Shown one piece after another: positions 23,742 through 30,772 of a stretch of DNA of 45,962 nucleotides. The stretch lies in contig NZVC01000043.1 of assembly GCA_002701395.1 (NCBI GenBank), forward strand, positions 15,732 to 61,693. The letters are read 5' to 3'. Within the stretch, counting starts at the first letter, position 1. Each line of letters opens with the position of its first letter. The notes below the pieces were generated by a model that had not been told where the DNA came from, searched no databases, and was given only the letters and a program-made list of their open reading frames with translations. Origin of the DNA: Maritimibacter sp. (GTDB taxonomy: Bacteria; Pseudomonadota; Alphaproteobacteria; Rhodobacterales; Rhodobacteraceae). The position numbers were made by a program, and so were the translations under genes.

Positions 23742-25718
23742 ATGATCGTCGAACTTGGCCACTTCGCCCTTATTCTCGCCGCCGCCGTGTCGCTTGTGCA
23801 GGCCGTGGTTCCCCTTGTCGGTGCCCACAAGGGCTGGCGCGGCTGGATGGCCGTGGCCGAACCCGCTGCCAGCGCGCAGTTTCTTCTGACATCGGTGGCC
23901 TTCGCGGCGCTGACCTATGCGTTCGTCGTTTCGGATTTCTCGCTGCGGCTGGTCGTGCTGAATTCGCACACCGACAAGCCCATGCTGTACAAGATCAGCG
24001 GTGTCTGGGGGAACCACGAAGGCTCGATGCTGCTGTGGGTGCTGATCCTGACGCTGTTCGGCGCCTGTGCCGCGTGGTTCGGCAACGGCCTGCCGCCGGC
24101 GCTTCGGGCGCGGGTGCTTGCGGTGCAGTCCTCGATCTCGCTGGCGTTCTTCGCGTTCATCCTGTTCACGTCGAACCCCTTCACACGGCTGGCGGTGCCG
24201 CCGATGAACGGGCAGGACCTGAACCCGCTGTTGCAGGACCCCGGCCTCGCGTTCCACCCGCCGTTTCTGTACCTCGGCTATGTCGGCCTTTCGATGGCGT
24301 TTTCCTTCGCGGTCGCCGCCCTGATCGAAGGCCGCATCGACGCCGCTTGGGCGCGCTGGGTCCGCCCGTGGACGCTGGCCGCGTGGGTCTTCCTGACCAT
24401 CGGCATCGCGCTGGGGTCGTGGTGGGCCTATTACGAACTGGGCTGGGGCGGCTTCTGGTTCTGGGACCCGGTGGAAAACGCATCCTTCATGCCGTGGCTG
24501 ATCGCGGCGGCGCTGTTGCATTCGGCCATCGTGGTGGAAAAGCGCGAGGCGCTGAAATCCTGGACCGTGCTGCTGGCGATCCTTGCCTTCGGGTTCTCGC
24601 TGATCGGCACGTTCATCGTGCGGTCGGGCGTGATCACCTCGGTCCATGCCTTCGCCAACGACCCCGAGCGGGGCGTGTTCATCCTTGCCATCCTTGCCCT
24701 GTTCGTCGGCGGCGCGCTGACCCTGTTCGCCGCCCGCGCACAGGCGATGGAGGCGAAGGGCGTCTTTTCGCTGGTCAGCCGCGAATCCGCGCTGGTGCTG
24801 AACAACATCCTGCTCGCTGTCGCGGCATTCGTCGTGTTCATCGGAACCATCTGGCCGCTGGTCGGGGAAATGCTGCTGGACCGCAAGCTGTCGGTCGGGC
24901 CGCCGTTCTTCAACATGGCCTTCACGCCGTTCTTCGTGGCCCTTGCCGCCGTGCTGCCCATCGGGGCGATCCTGCCGTGGAAGCGCGCCAAGCTGGGGCG
25001 CACAATGCAGCCCCTGTGGGGCGTCTTGGCGCTGTCGATCGCGGCCGGGGCGCTGACCTTCGCGGTCCAGACCGGACGGTCCGCGCTGGCGCCGGTCGGC
25101 ATGGTGCTGTTCGTCTGGCTGGTGGTGGGGGCCGGGGTCGACCTGTTCACCCGCACCGGGCGGGGCGACTGGTCTTCGCGCCTGCGCCGGCTGTCGAACC
25201 TGCCGCGCGCGGATTGGGGCAAGGCGGTCGCGCATGCGGGGCTTGGCGTCACGATGTTCGGCATCGCCGCGCTGACCGCGTGGCAGCAGGAAGACATCCG
25301 CGTCGCCCAGATCGGCGAGACCTTCCCGGTCGGCGCCTACGAGATCACGCTGGCACGCGTCTCGCAGGTCGACGGGCCGAACTACGACTCGATCCAGGCC
25401 GAGATGCGGGTGTTCCGCGACGGCCGCGAGGTCGCGACGCTGTACCCCGAGAAACGCGTCTATCCCGTGGCGGCCATGCCCACGACAGAGGCCGCGATTG
25501 ACGGCGGCATCCTGCGGGACGTCTATGTCGTGATCGGCGATCCGCAGCAGGGCGGTGGCTGGGCCGTGCGCACCTACATCAAGCCCTTCGCCAACTGGAT
25601 CTGGGCCGGCTCGATCATCATGGCGCTGGGTGGTCTGCTGTCGCTGACCGACCGCCGCTATCGCGTCGCCGCCGGTGCGCGCAAATCGGCCGTTTCCGGC
25701 GCAGTGGCCGCGGAATGA
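23742..25718 (+). CDS. ccmF: Cytochrome c heme lyase subunit CcmF
   Basis: This 658-residue polytopic inner-membrane protein matches the family length. The tryptophan-rich periplasmic heme motif WGGFWFWDPVENASFMPW lies near residue 236. Conserved blocks NSHTDKPMLYKISGVWGNHE and HPPFLYLGYVGLS (heme-ligand His regions) precede it. CcmF with CcmH attaches heme from CcmE to CXXCH cysteines of apocytochromes c in the periplasm. The ATG has no ribosome site but a promoter lies directly before it, suggesting a leaderless transcript. It overlaps ccmH by 4 bases. It is separated from ccmE by the lysis cassette. Confidence 0.95.
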   Translation: MIVELGHFALILAAAVSLVQAVVPLVGAHKGWRGWMAVAEPAASAQFLLTSVAFAALTYAFVVSDFSLRLVVLNSHTDKPMLYKISGVWGNHEGSMLLWVLILTLFGACAAWFGNGLPPALRARVLAVQSSISLAFFAFILFTSNPFTRLAVPPMNGQDLNPLLQDPGLAFHPPFLYLGYVGLSMAFSFAVAALIEGRIDAAWARWVRPWTLAAWVFLTIGIALGSWWAYYELGWGGFWFWDPVENASFMPWLIAAALLHSAIVVEKREALKSWTVLLAILAFGFSLIGTFIVRSGVITSVHAFANDPERGVFILAILALFVGGALTLFAARAQAMEAKGVFSLVSRESALVLNNILLAVAAFVVFIGTIWPLVGEMLLDRKLSVGPPFFNMAFTPFFVALAAVLPIGAILPWKRAKLGRTMQPLWGVLALSIAAGALTFAVQTGRSALAPVGMVLFVWLVVGAGVDLFTRTGRGDWSSRLRRLSNLPRADWGKAVAHAGLGVTMFGIAALTAWQQEDIRVAQIGETFPVGAYEITLARVSQVDGPNYDSIQAEMRVFRDGREVATLYPEKRVYPVAAMPTTEAAIDGGILRDVYVVIGDPQQGGGWAVRTYIKPFANWIWAGSIIMALGGLLSLTDRRYRVAAGARKSAVSGAVAAE

Positions 25719-26164
25719 AGCGCCTGCTGCTGATCCTGTGCCTGCTGGCCGGACCCGCGCTAGCGGTGCAGCCGGACGAGGTGCTGCCCGACCCCGCGCT
25801 GGAACAGCGCGCCCGAGAGATTTCCAAGGAACTGCGGTGTCTTGTCTGCCGCAACGAGTCGATCGACGAATCCAATGCAGACCTTGCCCGCGACCTGCGG
25901 CTGCTGGTGCGCGAACGGCTGGTCGAGGGCGACACGGACGAAGAAGTGGTCGAATTCGTCGTGGACCGGTACGGCGAATACGTTCTGCTGCGCCCGACAC
26001 TGACGGGGGCGAACCTGTTCCTGTGGATCGCCGGGCCGGTGTTGCTGCTGGTGGCTTTGGGGGTCGGGTTTCTGTACATCCGCCGCCGCACCGCCGCCCC
26101 GGAGCCCGCCTCGGCCTTGTCGGCCGAGGAAGAAGCGCGCCTGAAGCAGATTCTCGACGACTGA
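25715..26164 (+). CDS. ccmH: Cytochrome c maturation protein CcmH
   Basis: This 149-residue protein has a signal peptide (1-18, MKRLLLILCLLAGPALA). The redox motif LRCLVCRNESIDESNADLA has Cys42 and Cys45 in the family's LRCxxC context. It ends in a transmembrane helix (~104-122) and a short cytoplasmic tail. It reduces apocytochrome c thiols for heme ligation with CcmF. It starts in the ATGA overlap with ccmF, a coupled pair. This is the short alphaproteobacterial CcmH (Ccl2-like); a CcmI/TPR partner is not in the window, and downstream is an unrelated isomerase gene. Confidence 0.94.
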   Translation: MKRLLLILCLLAGPALAVQPDEVLPDPALEQRAREISKELRCLVCRNESIDESNADLARDLRLLVRERLVEGDTDEEVVEFVVDRYGEYVLLRPTLTGANLFLWIAGPVLLLVALGVGFLYIRRRTAAPEPASALSAEEEARLKQILDD

Positions 26165-26254
26165 GCGGGCCGTAAGGGCATGTGACGGCGCGTTCCGCTT
26201 TCCCTCGCGTCTGGTCCCGGTATGCTCCGGTCAACGAAGGACGGGAGGGTCGGC

Positions 26255-27037
26255 ATGGACTATCAGGCAATCGAACTGACCACGGCGGACGGGCTGGCGG
26301 TGATCACGCTGAACCGGCCCGACGTGATGAACGCGCTGAACACGCAGATGCGGGCCGAGCTGCTGCACGCGGTGAAATCGGCCGAACGCGACGCGCGCGC
26401 CATCGTGCTGACCGGCGCCGGCGACCGCGCCTTCTGTTCCGGACAGGACCTTGGCGACGGGGCGACGCGGGCGTCGAACGTCGATCTGGAACGGGTTCTG
26501 CGCGACGAATACGAACCGATGCTGCGCGCGATCTTCGACTGCCCGGTGCCGACCATCGCTGCGGTGAACGGCGCGGCGGCGGGGGCGGGGGCCAACCTTG
26601 CTCTGGCCTGCGACGTGGTGATCGCGGCCGAACGCGCCAGCTTCCTTCAGGCCTTTACCCGGATCGGGCTGTTGCCCGACGCGGGCGGCACCTACTGGCT
26701 GCCGCGGCAGGTCGGTTTTGCCCGTGCGATGGGCGCCGCCCTGTTCGCCGAGCCGGTGACGGCAAAGCAGGCGGCCGAGTGGGGCATGATCTGGGAAGCG
26801 GTCCCCGACGACGGGTTCGACGACCACTGGCGCGCCCGCGCGGCGCGGCTGGCGAACGGCCCGACGGTGGCCTATCGCAATGTCAAACGGGCGATCCGCG
26901 ACAGTTTCGACAACGGCTTGACCGCCCAGCTTGCGCTCGAGGCGCAGTTGCAGGGCGAATGCGGCAAGACGCGTGACTTCCAAGAGGGCGTGATGGCCTT
27001 CCTCGAAAAGCGCCCGCCGTCCTACGAAGGTCGCTGA
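26255..27037 (+). CDS. PaaG-like enoyl-CoA hydratase/isomerase
   Basis: This 260-residue crotonase-fold protein contains the oxyanion-hole segments FCSGQDLGDG and NGAAAGAGANLALACD. The block FLQAFTRIGLLPDAGGTYWL follows; this and the WGMIWEAVPDD segment match PaaG, 2-(1,2-epoxy-1,2-dihydrophenyl)acetyl-CoA isomerase, better than generic hydratases as I recall the family. PaaG makes the oxepin-CoA in aerobic phenylacetate degradation. The start at 26255 follows GGGAGGGT; an ATG eleven codons upstream is less likely. It stands alone after ccmH and convergent with the flavin reductase gene; no paaABCE genes are nearby. If it is PaaG, it could complement the arylpyruvate oxidoreductase at 14.6 kb. 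Confidence 0.8.
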   Translation: MDYQAIELTTADGLAVITLNRPDVMNALNTQMRAELLHAVKSAERDARAIVLTGAGDRAFCSGQDLGDGATRASNVDLERVLRDEYEPMLRAIFDCPVPTIAAVNGAAAGAGANLALACDVVIAAERASFLQAFTRIGLLPDAGGTYWLPRQVGFARAMGAALFAEPVTAKQAAEWGMIWEAVPDDGFDDHWRARAARLANGPTVAYRNVKRAIRDSFDNGLTAQLALEAQLQGECGKTRDFQEGVMAFLEKRPPSYEGR

Positions 27038-27140
27038 CATCTACTTCTGGCGGTCTGCCCGGCTGGGCAGCAAGGTGGTCCCGACGGGCGCGTTGCGTCG
27101 TCTGACGGCTTTGCGTGACCAACCGGCCTGTGGGTGGATC

Positions 27141-27200
27141 TGTGGATGAAAGGGTCAGTGGCCCTGACGTTGCCGGACTGTGGATAACCCTTGTGGATAA
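27141..27200 (+). promoter_or_regulatory. Cluster of DnaA boxes between convergent genes
   Basis: TGTGGATAA, the reverse of the consensus box TTATCCACA, occurs perfectly at 27179-27187 and 27192-27200 (13-bp period). TGTGGATGA, one mismatch, occurs at 27141-27149. All have the same orientation. The interval 27038-27226 has no gene. A GTCAG/CTGAC mini-hairpin lies between the boxes (about 27154-27168). Confidence 0.6.
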
Positions 27201-27226
27201 AGCCGGACGCCCGACGGGCCTGTGCC

Positions 27227-27748
27227 CTAGATCTCGGGCGGCGCGAACAGGCCCATCTGTCCTTGCGAAAACACCAGCGGCGCGCCATCCCGCCAGCTGG
27301 CGCGCAGCACGCGCGCAACCACGATGCGGTGATCGCCGCCGTCATGGGTCGCTTCGGTCTGGCATTCGAACCGGGCAAGACAGCCGTTCAGCAACGGGAC
27401 GCCCCGGTCGCTGGGCGTCCAGTCGCAGCCTTCGAACGCCGTGCCATCGCGTGAGAACCGGGCCGAGATTTCGGCCTGTTCCGCGCCGATGACGTGGATC
27501 GCAAAATCCTTGGCCTCTGCGAAGGCTTCATAGCGGCGCGAGCTTTTTGCGGGCGACCAAAGCACCAGCGGCGGATCCAGCGAGACGCTGGCGAAACTGT
27601 TCGCGGTGATGCCAAGCGGCCCGATTTCGCTGTCGGTCGTCACGACGGTCACCCCGGTCGCGAAACGGCCCAAGGCGTCGCGAAAGGCTTTCTGGGTGTC
27701 CGGTCCGGGAACAACATCTTCCATTTCGGGATTCGTCTCCGTCGTCAT
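27227..27748 (-). CDS. Flavin reductase family protein (FMN-binding)
   Basis: The 173-residue protein has the flavin-reductase-like split barrel: FRDALGRFATGVTVVTT (~22-38), GITANSFASVSLDPPLVLWS (~46-65), a KSSRRYEAF helix, and GDHRIVVARVLRA near the C-terminus. These enzymes supply reduced FMN to partner monooxygenases, or are themselves reductases. The partner is not next door. It is convergent with the PaaG-like gene across the DnaA-box interval, and divergent from a 558-bp non-coding region. An ATG start follows an Arg/Gly-type upstream sequence without a strong ribosome site. Confidence 0.88.
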   Translation of the reverse strand: MTTETNPEMEDVVPGPDTQKAFRDALGRFATGVTVVTTDSEIGPLGITANSFASVSLDPPLVLWSPAKSSRRYEAFAEAKDFAIHVIGAEQAEISARFSRDGTAFEGCDWTPSDRGVPLLNGCLARFECQTEATHDGGDHRIVVARVLRASWRDGAPLVFSQGQMGLFAPPEI

Positions 27749-27944
27749 TCAGGCGGGACCCTCTTTTGCGGTCGCCCCCGTGTAAAGCGCAAAGCCGTGG
27801 ATGGACAGGCCCCCACCCGCACATGGCTATGTGCGCCGGCTGCGCGGGCAGGTTCCTTCTGTCCTGCTGCATTTACACATGTAGCTTTCGGGAAAGTGTC
27901 GGAAACGTATAGCTCTGAACGGAATGTAAATTTTTGCGATCCGG

Positions 27945-28033
27945 GGAACGCGGCGCCGGGTTTGCGTTTTTCCCGCGATATATTGGTATTTGGTAGGAAA
28001 ACCTTGGTTAGCCCCGCGCCTCGCGGGTTTTTC
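27945..28033 (+). ncRNA. Candidate small RNA ending at an intrinsic terminator
   Basis: CCCGCG (28013-28018) and CGCGGG (28022-28027) with a CCT loop are followed by TTTTTC: a strong plus-strand terminator with no gene before it. Upstream, GGAAC (27945-27949) and GTT (27966-27968), 16 bases apart, resemble an extracytoplasmic-function sigma promoter (GGAAC...cGTT). A start near 27976 would give an RNA of about 55-60 bases. The terminator is clear; the promoter and the existence of the RNA are inference. Confidence 0.45.
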
Positions 28034-28041
28034 TGTCCGTT

Positions 28042-28146
28042 TTGTACAAGGATATGTCACCTGTTCGACGGCTTTGATCGTGGTTTCCGGGGCGGGTGGC
28101 CGGGCGCGAAAACGGCTGGTTAACGCGGTTGTACAAATCCGACGTC
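28042..28146. repeat. Pair of TTGTACAA palindromes
   Basis: The 8-bp palindrome TTGTACAA occurs at 28042-28049 and 28139-28146, 97 bases apart, in the region upstream of the SDR-xylB unit. In GC-rich DNA this AT-rich octamer is unexpected twice in 100 bases. It may be a paired operator allowing looping; no regulator can be named. Confidence 0.4.
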
Positions 28147-28306
28147 CCGTTTCGACAGGAAAGTGCTGGCGCATATGCTTGCACGAAACCTGCATTGATC
28201 CTGTCGGCCCGACACGCGGCGCAGCGTCGCTTGGCCCATGAAACGTCTTGAGCGTCAGGGAATGCGGCGCTAGCACGGACTGCAAAGAGGATCGGGAGGT
28301 ACGGAC

Positions 28307-29074
28307 TTGGAAATCAGCAGCAAAACGACCGCGATCGTGACCGGCGCGGCCTCGGGCCTTGGTGCGGCAACTGCCGAGATGCTGGCGGCGGCCGGTGCCA
28401 AGGTCACCATCTTCGATATGAACGAAGAGGCTGGCAGCGCAAAAGCGGCCGAGATCGGTGGCGCGTTCTGCAAGGTGGACGTCTCCGATCCGCAAAGCGT
28501 CGCGGCCGGGATCGAAACGGTTCGTGCCGCCGGCAACGGCTTGCAAGTGCTTGTAAATTGCGCTGGCATCGGGCCGGCTGCCAAGACCGTTTCACGCGGC
28601 GAAGCGCATGATCCCGCGCTTTTTGCGAAAGCGATCTCGATCAACCTGATCGGCAGCTTCAACTGCGCCAGCCAAGCCGCCCTGCTGATGTCGCAAAACG
28701 ACCCTGTGACCGCCGACGGTGAACGCGGCGTGATCGTGAATACGGCCTCCGTCGCTGCCTATGACGGCCAGATCGGGCAGGTCGCCTATTCTGCGTCCAA
28801 GGGCGGGATCGTGGGAATGACGCTGCCGATGGCGCGCGATCTCTCGTCGCACGGCATCCGCGTCGCGACCATCGCGCCCGGCATCTTTCTGACGCCGCTG
28901 CTGGCCGGTCTGCCGCAGGACGTGCAGGATTCTTTGGGCAAACAGGTTCCGTTCCCGTCCCGCCTTGGGCAGGTTTCAGAGTTTGCCGCGCTGGCGAAGC
29001 ATATCGTCGAAAACGCGATGCTGAACGGCGAAGTCATCCGCCTTGACGGCGCGATCCGCATGGCGCCGCGCTAG
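28307..29074 (+). CDS. SDR family, 3-hydroxyacyl-CoA dehydrogenase type II-like
   Basis: This 255-residue short-chain dehydrogenase has TGAASGLG at 12-19 and NCAG at 84-87. The catalytic Ser148 (NTASVAAYDGQIGQ), Tyr161 and Lys165 (YSASK) are present. The stretches QVPFPSRLG and NGEVIRLDGAIRMAPR match bacterial homologues of HSD17B10, which oxidise 3-hydroxy-2-methylbutyryl-CoA and other 3-hydroxyacyl-CoAs with NAD. It starts at TTG, 7 bases after GGGAGG. xylB follows 17 bases later, so they form an operon. That raises the alternative of a polyol or pentitol dehydrogenase role, but the C-terminal signature favours the acyl-CoA type. Codon use includes more AT-rich codons than the ccm genes. 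Confidence 0.85.
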   Translation: MEISSKTTAIVTGAASGLGAATAEMLAAAGAKVTIFDMNEEAGSAKAAEIGGAFCKVDVSDPQSVAAGIETVRAAGNGLQVLVNCAGIGPAAKTVSRGEAHDPALFAKAISINLIGSFNCASQAALLMSQNDPVTADGERGVIVNTASVAAYDGQIGQVAYSASKGGIVGMTLPMARDLSSHGIRVATIAPGIFLTPLLAGLPQDVQDSLGKQVPFPSRLGQVSEFAALAKHIVENAMLNGEVIRLDGAIRMAPR

Positions 29075-29091
29075 GGCAGGGAGCGACAGCG

Positions 29092-30531
29092 ATGTTCATC
29101 GGACTCGACCTCGGGACCTCGGGGCTGAAAGGCGTCCTGATCGACGAAGATCAGGAAATCCTTGCGGAATCCACAGCGCAGCTGTCGGTCAGCCGGCCCC
29201 GGGACGGATGGTCCGAGCAGGATCCCGCAAGCTGGATAAACGCCGCCGAAACGGTGTTCGACGCGCTGTCCGCCAAGCACGAACTGGGTGCGGTCGCGGG
29301 CATCGGTCTGTCCGGCCAGATGCACGGCGCGACGCTGCTGGATGACGGCGACCAAGTCTTGCGCCCGTGCATCCTGTGGAACGACACCCGCAGCCACGCC
29401 GAAGCCGCCGCGATGGACGCCGACCCGGTCTGGCGAAAGATCACCGGCAACATCGTGTTCCCCGGTTTCACGGCGCCCAAGCTTGCCTGGCTGAAGCTTA
29501 ACGAACCCGAAACCTTCGCAAAAATTGCGAAAGTTCTTCTGCCGAAGGACTTTTTGCGGCTGTGGCTGACCGGCGACCACGTGGGCGAGATGTCGGACGC
29601 CGCCGGAACAAGTTGGCTGGACACCGCCACGCGCGACTGGTCCGACCGCCTACTGGACGCGTCGGGCCTTGGCCGGGATCACATGCCGCGGCTGGTCGAG
29701 GGGGCAGAGGTCTCTGGCACCTTGCGCACGGAATTGGCGCAAAGATGGGGCCTGCGCCCGGATACCGTGGTGGCGGGCGGCGGCGGCGACAACGCGGCCT
29801 CGGCGATCGGCGTTGGCGTCGTGCGGGCAGGGCAGGCCTTCGTTTCGCTCGGGACTTCCGGTGTGCTGTTCGCGGCGAACGATGGCTATCGCCCCGATCC
29901 GGCAACGGCCGTTCACACCTTCTGTCACGCGCTGCCGAACACGTGGCACCAGATGGGCGTGATCCTTGCCGCCACCGACGCGTTGAATTGGTTCGCCCGC
30001 CTTGCCGGACAGGATGCGGCCGCACTGACCAGCGCACTGGCCGACCTGCAAGCCCCGGGAAAGACGACGTTTCTCCCGTATCTCGGCGGCGAGCGCACAC
30101 CGCTGAACGACTCTGCGGTGCGGGGCGCCTTCCTTGGGCTTGAACACGCGACCGACACGGCCGCTGCGACGCGCGCGGTGCTGGAGGGCGTGACCTTCGC
30201 GATCCGCGATTGCCGCGACGCGCTGGCGGCCACCGGCACGGATATCGCAAGCCTTCTAGCGGTCGGCGGCGGTGCGCGGTCGACCTATTGGCTGCAGGCG
30301 ATCGCGACCGCGCTTGGGACGCCTGTCGACCTGCCGGTGGCTGGCGACTTCGGCGGCGCTTTCGGCGCCGCGCGGCTTGCCATGATGGCCGCCACAGGCG
30401 GGGGCGCCGAGCTTGCCCCACCCCCGACAATCGAGCGGCAGGTGGAACCGGTCGCATCGTTGTCTGACGCCTTCGACGAGGGGCACGCGCGATACCGCGC
30501 AGCCACCCGGCTGGCTCAGAATTTTGCGTAA
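29092..30531 (+). CDS. xylB: Xylulokinase
   Basis: This 479-residue FGGY kinase phosphorylates D-xylulose to xylulose 5-phosphate, feeding the pentose pathway. The N-terminal phosphate motif is GLDLGTSGLKG (4-14). The signature GLSGQMHGATLLD is the sugar-binding MHG block. GGGGDNAASAIG carries the catalytic Asp233, and AVGGGARSTYWLQ lies in the C-terminal ATP site. ATG follows GGGAGCGACAGCG. It is 17 bases after the SDR gene; no xylose isomerase or transporter is present. Its last codons overlap a tandem ATTTTGCG repeat, and TTCGCAA-AAA-TTGCGAA, a 17-bp dyad, lies inside it (29515-29531). Confidence 0.93.
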   Translation: MFIGLDLGTSGLKGVLIDEDQEILAESTAQLSVSRPRDGWSEQDPASWINAAETVFDALSAKHELGAVAGIGLSGQMHGATLLDDGDQVLRPCILWNDTRSHAEAAAMDADPVWRKITGNIVFPGFTAPKLAWLKLNEPETFAKIAKVLLPKDFLRLWLTGDHVGEMSDAAGTSWLDTATRDWSDRLLDASGLGRDHMPRLVEGAEVSGTLRTELAQRWGLRPDTVVAGGGGDNAASAIGVGVVRAGQAFVSLGTSGVLFAANDGYRPDPATAVHTFCHALPNTWHQMGVILAATDALNWFARLAGQDAAALTSALADLQAPGKTTFLPYLGGERTPLNDSAVRGAFLGLEHATDTAAATRAVLEGVTFAIRDCRDALAATGTDIASLLAVGGGARSTYWLQAIATALGTPVDLPVAGDFGGAFGAARLAMMAATGGGAELAPPPTIERQVEPVASLSDAFDEGHARYRAATRLAQNFA

Positions 30532-30607
30532 ATTTTGCGGTCACTCGCGCAGGTGGGTGCAACCCAAGGCGGTGCCTTCCCGGGCTGATCTAGGTCTGTT
30601 TGTTCGC

Positions 30608-30641
30608 CGCTGACAGGGTACGACGACCCTTTGCGTCAGCG
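30608..30641 (+). promoter_or_regulatory. Two-tier hairpin in the glgP upstream region
   Basis: CGCTGAC (30608-30614) pairs with GTCAGCG (30635-30641), and within it AGGGT (30615-30619) pairs with ACCCT (30626-30630), with a four-base bulge TTGC on one side. There is no U-tract, so it is more likely a DNA dyad or RNA element than a terminator of xylB. It lies 130 bases before glgP. Confidence 0.4.
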
Positions 30642-30669
30642 TGGAGAGAGCCACGCGGACAGAGAGCAT

Positions 30670-30698
30670 TTGACGACGCCCCAATAACCACTAACCCT
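30670..30698 (+). promoter_or_regulatory. Weak candidate promoter of the glg operon
   Basis: TTGACG (30670-30675) is a good -35 element. With a 17-base spacer the -10 would be AACCCT (30693-30698), which is poor, as is common for activator-dependent promoters. A CCTCA/TGAGG hairpin (30701-30716) follows in the leader. Confidence 0.3.
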
Positions 30699-30772
30699 TA
30701 CCTCAGGGAGGTGAGGCCATTTTGGCCGCGGCGTCCGCATGGGCGGGCCCTGCGGTTCAAGGGAGATTGTGC

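Larger units (their letters stand above)
27749..28306. other. 558-bp non-coding region with an orphan transcription unit
   Basis: No credible coding frame was seen on either strand. The middle (27870-28050) is visibly AT-richer than surrounding DNA. It contains a plus-strand intrinsic terminator, an ECF-like promoter candidate, two TTGTACAA palindromes and two TTTTGCG/TTTGCG words. It also holds the divergent promoters of the flavin reductase and the SDR gene. Confidence 0.6.

Noticed and set aside
23631..26270. An 879-codon antisense frame over ccmF-ccmH
   Set aside because: Arg/Pro/Gln/His-rich composition without motifs; the sense strand has intact ccmF and ccmH with all signature residues.
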